NCBI GenBank assembly: GCA_030600625.1
Contig: JAUVLS010000092.1
Span: 1-6,096 of the forward strand
Length of the DNA: 6,096 nucleotides
Source: Bacteroidales bacterium
GTDB lineage: Bacteria > Bacteroidota > Bacteroidia > Bacteroidales > UBA12077
Direction of reading: 5' to 3'
The notes under the pieces are model-generated. The model made no database searches. It was not told the DNA's origin and saw only the letters and a program-made list of their open reading frames with translations. Below, in pieces: positions 1 through 6,096 of the stretch; position 1 is the stretch's first letter, and every line of letters begins with the position of its first letter. Position numbers and translations under genes: made by a program.

Positions 1-68
1 ACTTCATTTTCTTCAACTCCTAACTTATCAACGATAATAGCTTTTACTCTTGATGCAGTATCAGACAT
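1..68 (-). CDS. acpP: acyl carrier protein, N-terminal fragment (runs off left edge)
   Basis: The minus strand from the ATG at 66-68 reads MSDTASRVKAIIVDKLGVEE and continues to the window edge. This is the helix I region of bacterial acyl carrier protein, the small cytoplasmic carrier that holds growing fatty-acyl chains on a phosphopantetheine arm. Only 22 codons are present; the DSL motif carrying the modified serine would lie beyond the edge and cannot be checked. The gene is divergent from purN with 198 bp between the starts, an arrangement known in Bacteroidetes, where acpP is usually followed by fabF and rnc (family knowledge, not visible here). A good promoter lies at 113-146. No Shine-Dalgarno sequence precedes the start, as is normal in this phylum. 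Confidence 0.9.
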   Translation of the reverse strand, partial: MSDTASRVKAIIVDKLGVEENE

Positions 69-112
69 AACTTTAAGTTTTAATTAATAATTAAGTTTAA
101 TTTTTAACAGTG

Positions 113-146
113 CAAAGAAATATAATTAACTGTGATAAATCAAAAA
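113..146 (-). promoter_or_regulatory. probable acpP promoter (Bacteroidetes -33/-7 type)
   Basis: On the minus strand, TTTTTG (141-146) is followed after exactly 20 bases by TTTCTTTG (113-120), which matches the Bacteroidetes -7 element TAnnTTTG at 7 of 8 positions. Spacing between the two elements in this promoter class is about 19-21. Transcription would begin near 106, giving a leader of roughly 38 nt ahead of the acpP ATG. The assignment is by motif and position only. Confidence 0.6.
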
Positions 147-196
147 TATTTCTTTATTTTTTGATGTAAAAATAACTTTTTTTAGTTTTTTAAAGC

Positions 197-244
197 CATT
201 TTTGTATTAAATTTTTCAACAATTAAGTTTAACCTGTAGGTTTT
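197..244 (+). promoter_or_regulatory. possible purN promoter region (two weak candidates)
   Basis: Two -7-like elements precede purN, each one base off TAnnTTTG: CATTTTTG at 197-204 and TAGGTTTT at 237-244. The second has TTTTTC at 212-217 in roughly the -33 position (19-base spacer), the first has no recognisable -33 partner. The leader would be about 55 nt for the first and 15 nt for the second. Neither is convincing; a purN promoter must lie in this interval, but which one is used cannot be decided from sequence. Confidence 0.25.
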
Positions 245-266
245 ATACACTCACAACATTATATAT

Positions 267-833
267 ATGAACAAAATAGCAATATTTGCATCAGGTTCCG
301 GCACGAATGCCGAAAACATTATAAAGTTTTTCAAAGAAAACAAAAAAATTGAAATCTCCTTAATTTTTTCGAATAATAAAAACGCACCTGTAATTAAAAG
401 AGCTGTTAATCACAATATTAAACACCATATTTTTTCTCGACCGGACTTTTACGATACCCAAAAAATTCTAAGTATTTTAAAAGAAAACAAAACTGACTTT
501 ATAGTACTCGCTGGATTTATGTGGCTTATCCCGGAATATTTAATTGATGCTTATCCAAATAAAATAATCAATATTCATCCTGCTTTGTTACCAAAATATG
601 GAGGGAAAGGTATGTATGGAATGAAGGTTCATGAAGCAGTTGTAGAAAACAGGGATACTGAGTCTGGCATAAGCATACATTATGTAAATAAAGAGTACGA
701 TAAAGGGAATATCATATTTCAGGCAAAATGCAATGTTTTACCTGATGATACAGCTGACGATGTGGCAAAAAAAGTGCACGAACTTGAGTACGCGCACTTT
801 CCTGTTGTCATAAAAAATTTACTGAACAATTAA
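267..833 (+). CDS. purN: phosphoribosylglycinamide formyltransferase (GAR transformylase)
   Basis: This 188-residue cytoplasmic enzyme transfers a formyl group from 10-formyltetrahydrofolate to glycinamide ribonucleotide, the third step of de novo purine synthesis. The phosphate-binding GSGTN loop is at residues 10-14. The catalytic signature NIHPALLP is at 102-109, giving Asn102 and His104, and the third catalytic residue is Asp145 in DKGNIIFQ; these correspond to Asn106, His108 and Asp144 of E. coli PurN. The protein is shorter than the 212-residue E. coli enzyme because it ends soon after the HELEYAHFP segment, which I recall as normal in Bacteroidetes. The ATG at 267 places the GSGTN loop at the usual distance from the N-terminus. 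The stop codon shares TTAA with the stop of the convergent lipoprotein gene, and the last ~20 codons contain a terminator-like hairpin read from the other strand. No plus-strand terminator was found. Confidence 0.96.
   Translation: MNKIAIFASGSGTNAENIIKFFKENKKIEISLIFSNNKNAPVIKRAVNHNIKHHIFSRPDFYDTQKILSILKENKTDFIVLAGFMWLIPEYLIDAYPNKIINIHPALLPKYGGKGMYGMKVHEAVVENRDTESGISIHYVNKEYDKGNIIFQAKCNVLPDDTADDVAKKVHELEYAHFPVVIKNLLNN
767..800 (-). terminator. rho-independent terminator for the TetR/lipoprotein unit, inside purN
   Basis: Read on the minus strand, AAAGTGCGCG (800-791), a 10-base loop and CGTGCACTTT (780-771) form a 10-bp stem, and the T run continues to 767 (seven T in total). One stem position is a G-U pair in minus-strand RNA but a C-A mismatch in plus-strand RNA, so the hairpin fits minus-strand transcription best. 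It begins 30 nt after the lipoprotein stop, a usual distance for an intrinsic terminator. It lies wholly within purN codons 168-178. Confidence 0.7.
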
Positions 834-1549
834 AAATGGTATCTTCTTCCAAGGTTTATATTCAAACCTACATTCATCATAAATTGCTGATGATTGAAAT
901 TTAAACTTTGTTCACCAAGAGGAATCGAAAATCCAATTTGCGTAACAAATTTCACATACTTAAATCCTATTTTGGATGTAAAAACAGGCTCTATAAAAAC
1001 ATTATAATCACCTGTAACAAAGTCTATACCTTCAGGATTCATTTGTATAAAAACTAATCTTGGAGAGAAGCTTCCATCAAATATTCCTGTTGAAATACCT
1101 ATACCCGGCTGTATAAAAAACCTATTATAATTAGCGTTAGTTATTTGTGAATCAAAAGTGGCAGCTTCAAAATATCCTTCTGCATTTCCAAAACCATATC
1201 CCCCGTAAATTTCATAGCGGCCTTGTTCTCCAATCTTATCGTAATAACCTATACCACTTTCAATAAAAGCATGTTTATGAAAATCGTCTGTTGTATCATT
1301 TGTATTGTTTCCGTAACTCCCGTTTACCATTATTCCGATATTATCGGTAATGGCAAATGCGGTTTGAGCATCAAAATTACTGGTTCCTGTAGCAATAGTT
1401 GCCTGAAATTCTCCCTGATTACTTAACATAGGAGAGTTTACCATATTTGGAATATATTCGGGTGAACACGAAGAAAACATCCAAATAATTGAAATCATTA
1501 ATATTAAATAATGAAATCTCATTTTCTTTATTAATCTCTTTTTTTTCAT
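830..1549 (-). CDS. outer-membrane beta-barrel lipoprotein, function unknown
   Basis: This 239-residue protein begins with a basic stretch and a hydrophobic segment (about residues 12-24) ending in the lipobox FSSC, with Cys28 as the predicted lipidated residue, so it should be exported and anchored by lipid. The mature part has many short alternating hydrophobic and glycine/aromatic-rich strands and ends in RRYHF with a terminal Phe, as in outer-membrane barrels. The segment after the cysteine (PEYIPNMVNSPMLSNQGE) resembles a Bacteroidetes family I recall only as hypothetical outer-membrane proteins; no function is claimed. Translation could start at Met1 or at Met10, and either leaves a workable signal peptide. 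It follows the TetR gene by 24 bp with no promoter seen between them, so the two are probably one transcript and the barrel may be the regulator's target. Its stop overlaps the purN stop at TTAA. Confidence 0.8.
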   Translation of the reverse strand: MKKKRLIKKMRFHYLILMISIIWMFSSCSPEYIPNMVNSPMLSNQGEFQATIATGTSNFDAQTAFAITDNIGIMVNGSYGNNTNDTTDDFHKHAFIESGIGYYDKIGEQGRYEIYGGYGFGNAEGYFEAATFDSQITNANYNRFFIQPGIGISTGIFDGSFSPRLVFIQMNPEGIDFVTGDYNVFIEPVFTSKIGFKYVKFVTQIGFSIPLGEQSLNFNHQQFMMNVGLNINLGRRYHF

Positions 1550-1573
1550 AAGAAGTTTATATTGGTTAATAAC

Positions 1574-2179
1574 TTAAGGTTTTAAATAACAAATTAGCAT
1601 ATTATATATTATCTCTTTTCTTTCTTTAATAAACTCATTAAATTCTTTTTGAGAAAAATTATTTTTATTATTAATCAGGTGTTTAAATGCAAAAGGAAAA
1701 GCAATTAACGAAAGCATGTTTATGTAAAATTGCTCGGGATTAACTTTTCTGATTTTACCTTTTTTATATTCTTCTTCAAGTTGTTTTGCAAAATTTTCAG
1801 TATTGTAAAGATTATCAGCTACTTTTAATTTGGTTAATTTCTCCGGATTTCGATTTAAAACAGCTACAATAAAAGAAATTAATAATGGATTACTTATAAG
1901 CATATCGATATACTTACAAATATATTGCCGAATTTTTTCATTAAGCTCTAAATCAGAATTCAAAACGTCCTTTAAAGCACCAGATGCTTTACCAATTAAT
2001 AAATTTATGATTGTTTCAAAGAGTATTTCTTTACTTCTGAAATAATAATTCATCAACGAAACATTAATCTTAGCCTTCGATGCAATTTCTCTCACACTTG
2101 TTCTGTCGTATCCTTTTTCAAGGAATAATTCTGTTGCCGATTGAATTATTTTTTCCTGGGTATCTAATTTATTTTGCAT
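1574..2179 (-). CDS. TetR/AcrR-family transcriptional regulator
   Basis: This 201-residue protein has the TetR layout: an N-terminal DNA-binding domain (about residues 7-53), then an all-helical ligand-binding and dimerisation domain. The pattern IIQSATELFLEKGYDRTSVR, followed by EIASKAKINVSLMNYYFRSKE, is the family signature, with the helix-turn-helix at about 28-47 and the recognition helix around VSLMNYYF. The C-terminal half is not recognisable enough to name a ligand. Family members are usually repressors released by a small molecule. The gene leads an apparent two-gene unit with the barrel lipoprotein. Its promoter is overlaid by a three-palindrome array at 2210-2253, so autoregulation is the simplest inference. 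The ATG at 2179 is about 16 nt from the predicted transcription start. Confidence 0.93.
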   Translation of the reverse strand: MQNKLDTQEKIIQSATELFLEKGYDRTSVREIASKAKINVSLMNYYFRSKEILFETIINLLIGKASGALKDVLNSDLELNEKIRQYICKYIDMLISNPLLISFIVAVLNRNPEKLTKLKVADNLYNTENFAKQLEEEYKKGKIRKVNPEQFYINMLSLIAFPFAFKHLINNKNNFSQKEFNEFIKERKEIIYNMLICYLKP

Positions 2180-2201
2180 AAAAATTGTATAAAAATTAAT
2201 G

Positions 2202-2232
2202 CAATATAATTAAAACATCTGTTTTAAACAAA
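2202..2232 (-). promoter_or_regulatory. predicted promoter of the TetR gene
   Basis: On the minus strand TTTG (2229-2232) is followed after 19 bases by TTATATTG (2202-2209), a 6-of-8 match to TAnnTTTG at correct spacing. The predicted start is near 2195, leaving a leader of about 16 nt. The spacer is almost exactly covered by one perfect palindrome and the -33 element sits at the centre of a second, which argues for repression by occlusion. The -7 match alone is modest; the position supports it. Confidence 0.5.
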
Positions 2233-2253
2233 CGTTTAAAATGATTGTTTAAA
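2210..2253. promoter_or_regulatory. three overlapping palindromes, candidate TetR operator array
   Basis: Three 18-bp palindromes, each made of two 8-bp half-sites around a 2-bp centre, follow each other at a 13-bp period. Site 1 (2210-2227) is TTAAAACATCTGTTTTAA, perfect in both arms. Site 2 (2223-2240) is TTTAAACAAACGTTTAAA, with seven of eight arm positions paired and one flanking T/A pair extending it. Site 3 (2236-2253) is TTAAAATGATTGTTTAAA, imperfect. The shared half-site is about TTTAAACA. The array lies directly upstream of the TetR gene and covers its predicted promoter, where an autoregulatory operator would be expected. Binding by this regulator is inferred. Confidence 0.6.
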
Positions 2254-2282
2254 TTTCACACTAATAAAACCTAAATTTATTA

Positions 2283-3536
2283 CTAATCGATTGATTCCAG
2301 ATCCTGCTTAAGGGATTTTATTGCTGTTTGAAACCTTTGAAGATTTTCTTCTGCAATTGGTTCAACCGGAGGAGCCTTAATTTTCAATGGATTAACAGGC
2401 TGTCCATTTTTCCATACTCTAAAATCAAGATGAGGCCCTGTAGCATATCCGGTACTTCCAACATAGCCAACAATTTGTCCTTGTGATACTCGTTGACCAA
2501 CCTTTATTCCTTTTGGATACTTAGATAAATGATTATAACCCGAAGTATAAACACTATTATGTCGCACTTTTATGTAATAGCCCGCTGATTTAGTATATCC
2601 TTTTCTTATAATTTTTCCGTCTCCAATGCTATAAATTGGAGTTCCTTTAGGGGCTGCATAATCAACTCCACGATGTGGACGACGAATTTTTAAAATAGGG
2701 TGAAAACGACTATTCGAGTATCCTGAGCTTATTCTTGAAAATCTTAACGGAGCTTTTAAAAATTGTCGTCTTAAGCTTTTTCCTTTTTCATCAAAAAAGC
2801 TTTTAACTCCATTTTGCTCAAATTCATAGGCCAATAGTTCTTCACCTCGATGTGTAAAACTTGTAGTATAGATTTCGCCTATCCCTATTGGTATACTATC
2901 AACAAACTGTTTATCGTATACAACTTTAAATTGATCACCTTTTTCTAATCCAAAGAAATCAACAGTCCATGCATAAATTTCGGACAACCTGATTGCCATC
3001 ATAGGATCAATATTATTTTCGATCATGGTAGCCCATAAGGATGAAGAAATTGTTCCGGAGCAAGATTTTTTCACATTAACTATTTCTTTTTCTCCCTTAA
3101 TTGCATGTGGCTCACTTCCAAGTGATATTTTAAGATATTCTGTAGGACTATGTTTATAAACAAAATATTTGAGTGTATTAGAACTATCCTTGGTATAATA
3201 TAACCTGTAATAATTTCCTGCTTTAATCCTTCGAATATCGAATACCTCAGCTGAATGCCTTGTAGCTTTTTCAACTTTTGTATATTCCAGGCCTGCCTCA
3301 GTAAGTAATCTCGCAAGATTATAATTTCTTCGAATTCTATTTTGAACAATCTTAAAAGAATCTATTGTAATCTCATATTCTTTTTTAATATCGTAGTATA
3401 TTATGTTTTGATCGATTCCAACAGCATATATATTCATGTTCCTGGTAAGAATACTACTTTCCGTAGATTTAAATAAACTAACAAAAATTAAAATCAGTAT
3501 TACAAAACTTGCTATTGAAATTTTCTTAATTTGCAT
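2283..3536 (-). CDS. M23-family murein endopeptidase (MepM/Csd3-like), membrane-anchored
   Basis: This 417-residue protein probably cleaves peptide cross-links in peptidoglycan, in the periplasm. An N-terminal hydrophobic segment (about residues 7-22) with no lipobox cysteine would act as an anchor or signal. Residues about 70-140 resemble the first MepM/Csd3 domain and 160-265 the second (GTISSSLWATMIENNIDP onward). The peptidase domain is about 270-385: SRFHP, then HRGVD with His288 and Asp292, then NHL with His336, then GPHLDF with His369. The last motif is normally HxH, but here the second position is Asp371 (codon GAT), which replaces a zinc-ligand His. All other active-site residues are present, so the enzyme may use Asp as ligand or be altered in activity. 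The tail (390-417) is charged and helical. It has its own promoter at 3556-3586 and is flanked by the YitT and TetR genes on the same strand. Confidence 0.9.
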   Translation of the reverse strand: MQIKKISIASFVILILIFVSLFKSTESSILTRNMNIYAVGIDQNIIYYDIKKEYEITIDSFKIVQNRIRRNYNLARLLTEAGLEYTKVEKATRHSAEVFDIRRIKAGNYYRLYYTKDSSNTLKYFVYKHSPTEYLKISLGSEPHAIKGEKEIVNVKKSCSGTISSSLWATMIENNIDPMMAIRLSEIYAWTVDFFGLEKGDQFKVVYDKQFVDSIPIGIGEIYTTSFTHRGEELLAYEFEQNGVKSFFDEKGKSLRRQFLKAPLRFSRISSGYSNSRFHPILKIRRPHRGVDYAAPKGTPIYSIGDGKIIRKGYTKSAGYYIKVRHNSVYTSGYNHLSKYPKGIKVGQRVSQGQIVGYVGSTGYATGPHLDFRVWKNGQPVNPLKIKAPPVEPIAEENLQRFQTAIKSLKQDLESID

Positions 3537-3555
3537 ATTACTAGATATTTGCAGC

Positions 3556-3586
3556 CAAAGTAAAAAATTAAATCCTAATAATCAAA
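3556..3586 (-). promoter_or_regulatory. promoter of the M23 peptidase gene
   Basis: On the minus strand TTTG (3583-3586) is followed after 19 bases by TTACTTTG (3556-3563), a 7-of-8 match to the Bacteroidetes -7 element TAnnTTTG. The predicted start is near 3549, about 13 nt before the ATG at 3536. The element lies in the 53-bp gap after the YitT gene, so the peptidase can be transcribed independently of leuS-YitT. Confidence 0.6.
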
Positions 3587-3589
3587 TAT

Positions 3590-4444
3590 TTACGCTTTTA
3601 TTCGATCAAAACCCTTTCCGTAAACCCCCATAACACTATTAACCGAGATAAAAGCATCAGGGTCAATATCCTTAATAATTCTTAATAAATTATTCGATTC
3701 TTGTTTTTTAACCAGAACCATTAATATTTTCGATTCCTGTTTAGAATACCAACCAGTGCCATCAATTAAGGTTATTCCCCTATGTATATCTGAAGTTATT
3801 TTTTCGGCAATTTCTTCATGCATTTTTGAGAAAATAAATAATTGTACTGTTCTTTTAGCACCAGTTAATATCAAATCAATAGCATATGCCGTAACAGCCA
3901 TAGTTACATAACCATAAACTATTTTTTCAATCGATTTAAAAATCAAAAATGATGAAGAAATAATAATGACATCGGCATAAAGGATTACCTTCCCGGGGCT
4001 TATATTTCGATACTTGTTAATTATCATTGCAATAATATCTGTACCCCCTGTACTACCACCCTGACTAAATACAATACCAACACCCACACCTGCCAGTATA
4101 CCTCCAATAACTGACGACATGAAATTTTCGCTTACAATAGGTTCGACAATTATACCTTGTAAAATATAAAAGAAAAGCGATAAAGTAGCTGTTGCAAAAA
4201 TGGTTTTAATTCCAAAGCTTTTTCCAAGAATTTTTATACTTATTAAAATAAGAATACTATTTATAATAAGATATGGAATCCAAACCGGAATTTTTGTGGC
4301 ATAAAATATTACCGTTGCAACACCTGTTATTCCTCCGCCTGTAATTTCCGCTGGAATTAAAAAAGCAGTCCAACCTATAGCATTAATAAAAAGACCTAAG
4401 GTTATTACCGAATAGGCCTTAAAATCTTTGAAAAATTTATTCAT
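3590..4444 (-). CDS. YitT family membrane protein with C-terminal DUF2179 domain
   Basis: This 284-residue integral membrane protein has the YitT layout: about five to six hydrophobic segments (roughly residues 12-30, 52-72, 80-100, 110-127, 153-170 and 176-194), then a soluble DUF2179 domain at about 220-276. Two similar glycine-rich loops, ITGGGITG (34-41) and GGSTGGTDI (129-137), fit the internal duplication known in this family. The C-terminal part contains RGITLIDGTGWYS and ends in NSVMGVYGKGF, both typical of DUF2179. The transported substrate or other function of the family is not established and none is assigned. It starts 17 bp after the leuS stop with no convincing promoter in the gap, so cotranscription with leuS is likely. 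In Bacteroidetes I recall yitT commonly following leuS, which fits. Confidence 0.92.
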   Translation of the reverse strand: MNKFFKDFKAYSVITLGLFINAIGWTAFLIPAEITGGGITGVATVIFYATKIPVWIPYLIINSILILISIKILGKSFGIKTIFATATLSLFFYILQGIIVEPIVSENFMSSVIGGILAGVGVGIVFSQGGSTGGTDIIAMIINKYRNISPGKVILYADVIIISSSFLIFKSIEKIVYGYVTMAVTAYAIDLILTGAKRTVQLFIFSKMHEEIAEKITSDIHRGITLIDGTGWYSKQESKILMVLVKKQESNNLLRIIKDIDPDAFISVNSVMGVYGKGFDRIKA

Positions 4445-4453
4445 TTTGCCAAT

Positions 4454-4469
4454 TGATATAATTATATCA
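4454..4469. repeat. perfect 16-bp palindrome across the leuS stop codon
   Basis: TGATATAATTATATCA is its own reverse complement. It straddles the leuS stop codon (4462-4464) and ends 10 bp before the YitT start. There is no T run after it on the minus strand, so it does not look like a terminator. It may be a protein-binding site, a processing hairpin, or a chance product of AT-rich sequence. Confidence 0.5.
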
Positions 4470-6096
4470 CAATATTAATAATCTTTTTCGGAACAAAAAT
4501 AACTTTCCGTGGAGTTTTACCTTCAAGCCATTTCTGAGTCAACTCATGCTCTAACACTTGTTTTTCCGCATCCTTTGCTCCTATATTCATTGGCAATGTA
4601 ATTTTAAATCGCATTTTCCCATTAAAAGAAACGGGATATTCAAATGTACTCTCCACTAAATATTTTTCTTCGTATACAGGGAATTCTGCATAAGAAATAC
4701 TTTCTAAATTGCCACACTTCTGCCACAATTCCTCAGTAATATGAGGTGCAAATGGCGATAATAAAATAATCAAAGGCTCCAGAATCTGGCGTTTATTACA
4801 TTTAAGATCGTTTAATTCATTTACACAAATCATAAATGCACTCACGGATGTATTAAACGAAAAACGTTCAATATCTTCCTGAATCTTTTTAATAGTTTTA
4901 TGCAAAACCTTTAATTCATCATCGGTTGGGTTTTCATCTGATATATTAAAGTTATTGTTTCCATCATGAAATAATCTCCAGAATTTACGTAAAAATTTAT
5001 GTACACCATCAATTCCATTTGTATCCCAAGGTTTTGACATTTCTAAGGGACCTAAAAACATTTCGTACATACGTAATGTGTCAGCTCCATATTGCTCAAT
5101 TATATCATCCGGATTTACAACATTGTATAATGATTTTGACATCTTCTCAGCGGCATAACCACAAATATATTGATTCGATTTATTTTTAATAAATATAGCA
5201 TCACTTAATCCCTTGCTCCAGTTTATTGCTTCAGTAATATTCAACACATCATTTTGCACGCAATTAATATCAACATGTAAAGGTACAAATCGATTAAAAT
5301 TAATAGTCAATTTCAATTCGTTTTCATACCTTTTTACTTCATCAATAAAATATGAATGCAAATTCCTTTCTTCATTAGACAATGATTGAGGCTTGGAAAG
5401 ATGCTTAATTACAACATCTACAATATCTTTAGAAACTAATATCTCTTTCTTAATATTTTCATTTTCACCCATACTTGCCAAACTCCCAACCCTATATACA
5501 AAATTTGATCTTCCCTGGATCATTCCCTGATTAATTAACTTTTTAAAAGGTTCATCCTTACAAACCCAGCCAATATCAAATAAAAATTTATTCCAAAAAC
5601 GAGAATAAATTAAATGACCTGTAGCATGTTCGGTACCACCAATATATAAATCTACATCCTGCCAGTATTCATTAGCTTCTTTAGAAACCAAAGCATCATT
5701 ATTTTTTGGGTCCATATAACGTAAATAATATGCAGATGATCCTGCAAAACCAGGCATTGTGCTTAACTCAAAATGAAAGCCTTCCTCTGTTTGCCAGTTT
5801 TTAGCCCTACCCAATGGAGGATCTCCTTTTTCTGTTGGTAAATACGCATCAACCTCAGGCAATTCCAATGGCAAATTTTCTTTTTTAACAGGGTAAGGAA
5901 TCCCTTCTTTAAAATAAATAGGAAATGGTTCTCCCCAGTATCTTTGACGGCTAAAAATAGCATCACGTAACCTGAAATTTATTTTTCGATAACCAATCCC
6001 TTTTTTCTCGATATATTTAATAGTTTCCTCAATTGCTTCATTAACATCAAGATCATTAATAAAACCTGAGTTTATCATTTTCCCTTCTTTTGAATC
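4462..6096 (-). CDS. leuS: leucyl-tRNA synthetase, C-terminal part (5' end beyond right edge)
   Basis: This class I cytoplasmic enzyme charges tRNA-Leu with leucine. The frame stays open to the window edge (DSKEGK precedes the Met at 6078), so that Met is internal, in the conserved segment read here as [11 protein letters not shown]; the editing domain and HIGH motif lie outside. Visible, numbered from that Met: [20 protein letters not shown] (36-55), [16 protein letters not shown] (147-162), KMSKS (312-316, DNA 5131-5145), [15 protein letters not shown] (330-344), and the helical anticodon-binding region with [12 protein letters not shown] (441-452), then a small C-terminal domain ending at 538. 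The part between RSNFVYR and HVD is about 71 residues (197-267), far longer than the roughly 20-25 I recall for Bacteroides LeuRS. The reading frame is uninterrupted, so this is an in-frame insertion rather than damage. It probably forms one transcript with the downstream YitT gene. Confidence 0.97.
   Translation of the reverse strand, partial: DSKEGKMINSGFINDLDVNEAIEETIKYIEKKGIGYRKINFRLRDAIFSRQRYWGEPFPIYFKEGIPYPVKKENLPLELPEVDAYLPTEKGDPPLGRAKNWQTEEGFHFELSTMPGFAGSSAYYLRYMDPKNNDALVSKEANEYWQDVDLYIGGTEHATGHLIYSRFWNKFLFDIGWVCKDEPFKKLINQGMIQGRSNFVYRVGSLASMGENENIKKEILVSKDIVDVVIKHLSKPQSLSNEERNLHSYFIDEVKRYENELKLTINFNRFVPLHVDINCVQNDVLNITEAINWSKGLSDAIFIKNKSNQYICGYAAEKMSKSLYNVVNPDDIIEQYGADTLRMYEMFLGPLEMSKPWDTNGIDGVHKFLRKFWRLFHDGNNNFNISDENPTDDELKVLHKTIKKIQEDIERFSFNTSVSAFMICVNELNDLKCNKRQILEPLIILLSPFAPHITEELWQKCGNLESISYAEFPVYEEKYLVESTFEYPVSFNGKMRFKITLPMNIGAKDAEKQVLEHELTQKWLEGKTPRKVIFVPKKIINIVI

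Noticed and set aside
852..869. Hairpin AGGTTT/AAACCT after purN as a plus-strand terminator
   Set aside because: The stem is only 6 bp and is not followed by a T run on the plus strand; it lies in the lipoprotein coding sequence.
1223..1426. Open frame of 67 codons on the plus strand
   Set aside because: It lies antisense within the lipoprotein gene, resembles no family and has no promoter; the opposite strand has a convincing signal peptide and barrel protein.
1830..2045. Open frame of 71 codons on the plus strand
   Set aside because: It is antisense to the TetR gene, whose family signature is clear; the frame has no recognisable domain.
3080..3349. Open frame of 89 codons on the minus strand
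   Set aside because: It overlaps the M23 peptidase in another frame on the same strand and shows no domain or initiation signal.
3582..3605. Hairpin at the YitT stop as a terminator
   Set aside because: On the minus strand a 7-bp, mostly A-U stem with one G-U pair forms, but no T run follows directly; too weak to call.
3436..3633. Open frame of 65 codons on the plus strand
   Set aside because: It crosses antisense over the M23 5' end, the M23 promoter and the YitT 3' end; nothing supports it as a gene.
4454..4482. Separate promoter for the YitT gene
   Set aside because: A TAATATTG element is present on the minus strand, but the nearest TTG upstream is only 16 bases away, outside the usual 19-21.
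5763..5966. Open frame of 67 codons on the minus strand
   Set aside because: It is an out-of-frame shadow of conserved leuS sequence.
6076..6078. ATG as the start of a short leuS
   Set aside because: The frame continues upstream to the window edge and the surrounding KMINSGF segment is internal in LeuRS; the catalytic HIGH and editing parts must lie outside the window.

Overview
The window looks like core chromosome from a low-G+C member of the Bacteroidetes, most likely Bacteroidales or Marinilabiliales. The evidence is the acpP/purN divergent pair, the Bacteroidetes-type LeuRS, a lipobox barrel protein of a family I associate with this phylum, promoters of the -33 TTTG / -7 TAnnTTTG class, and starts without Shine-Dalgarno sequences. 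The species assignment is inference. No phage, insertion sequence, CRISPR array, tRNA or rRNA was seen.

Layout, left to right. The first 22 codons of acyl carrier protein (acpP, minus strand, running off the left edge) are divergent from purN (plus strand), with 198 bp of promoter DNA between them. purN is convergent with a two-gene minus-strand unit: a TetR-family regulator followed, 24 bp downstream, by an uncharacterised outer-membrane barrel lipoprotein. Upstream of the regulator is a compact promoter overlaid by three overlapping 18-bp palindromes spaced 13 bp apart, a strong candidate operator. Further right, all on the minus strand, are an envelope M23 (MepM/Csd3-like) peptidase with its own promoter, a YitT-family membrane protein, and the C-terminal part of leuS (5' end beyond the right edge). 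YitT starts 17 bp after the leuS stop, so those two are probably cotranscribed.

How the pieces work together. leuS, purN and acpP are housekeeping genes for translation, purine synthesis and fatty-acid synthesis. The M23 peptidase and the barrel lipoprotein are envelope proteins. The TetR/lipoprotein pair is the only part that resembles an inducible circuit: the regulator probably controls itself and the lipoprotein, and a rho-independent terminator for this unit appears to lie inside the 3' coding end of purN, because the two transcription units overlap tail to tail at a shared TTAA.

I do not see a clearly new multi-gene system. The points most worth following are the three-site operator array, the terminator embedded in purN, an unusually long insertion in LeuRS ahead of KMSKS, and a His-to-Asp change at a zinc-ligand position in the M23 peptidase.
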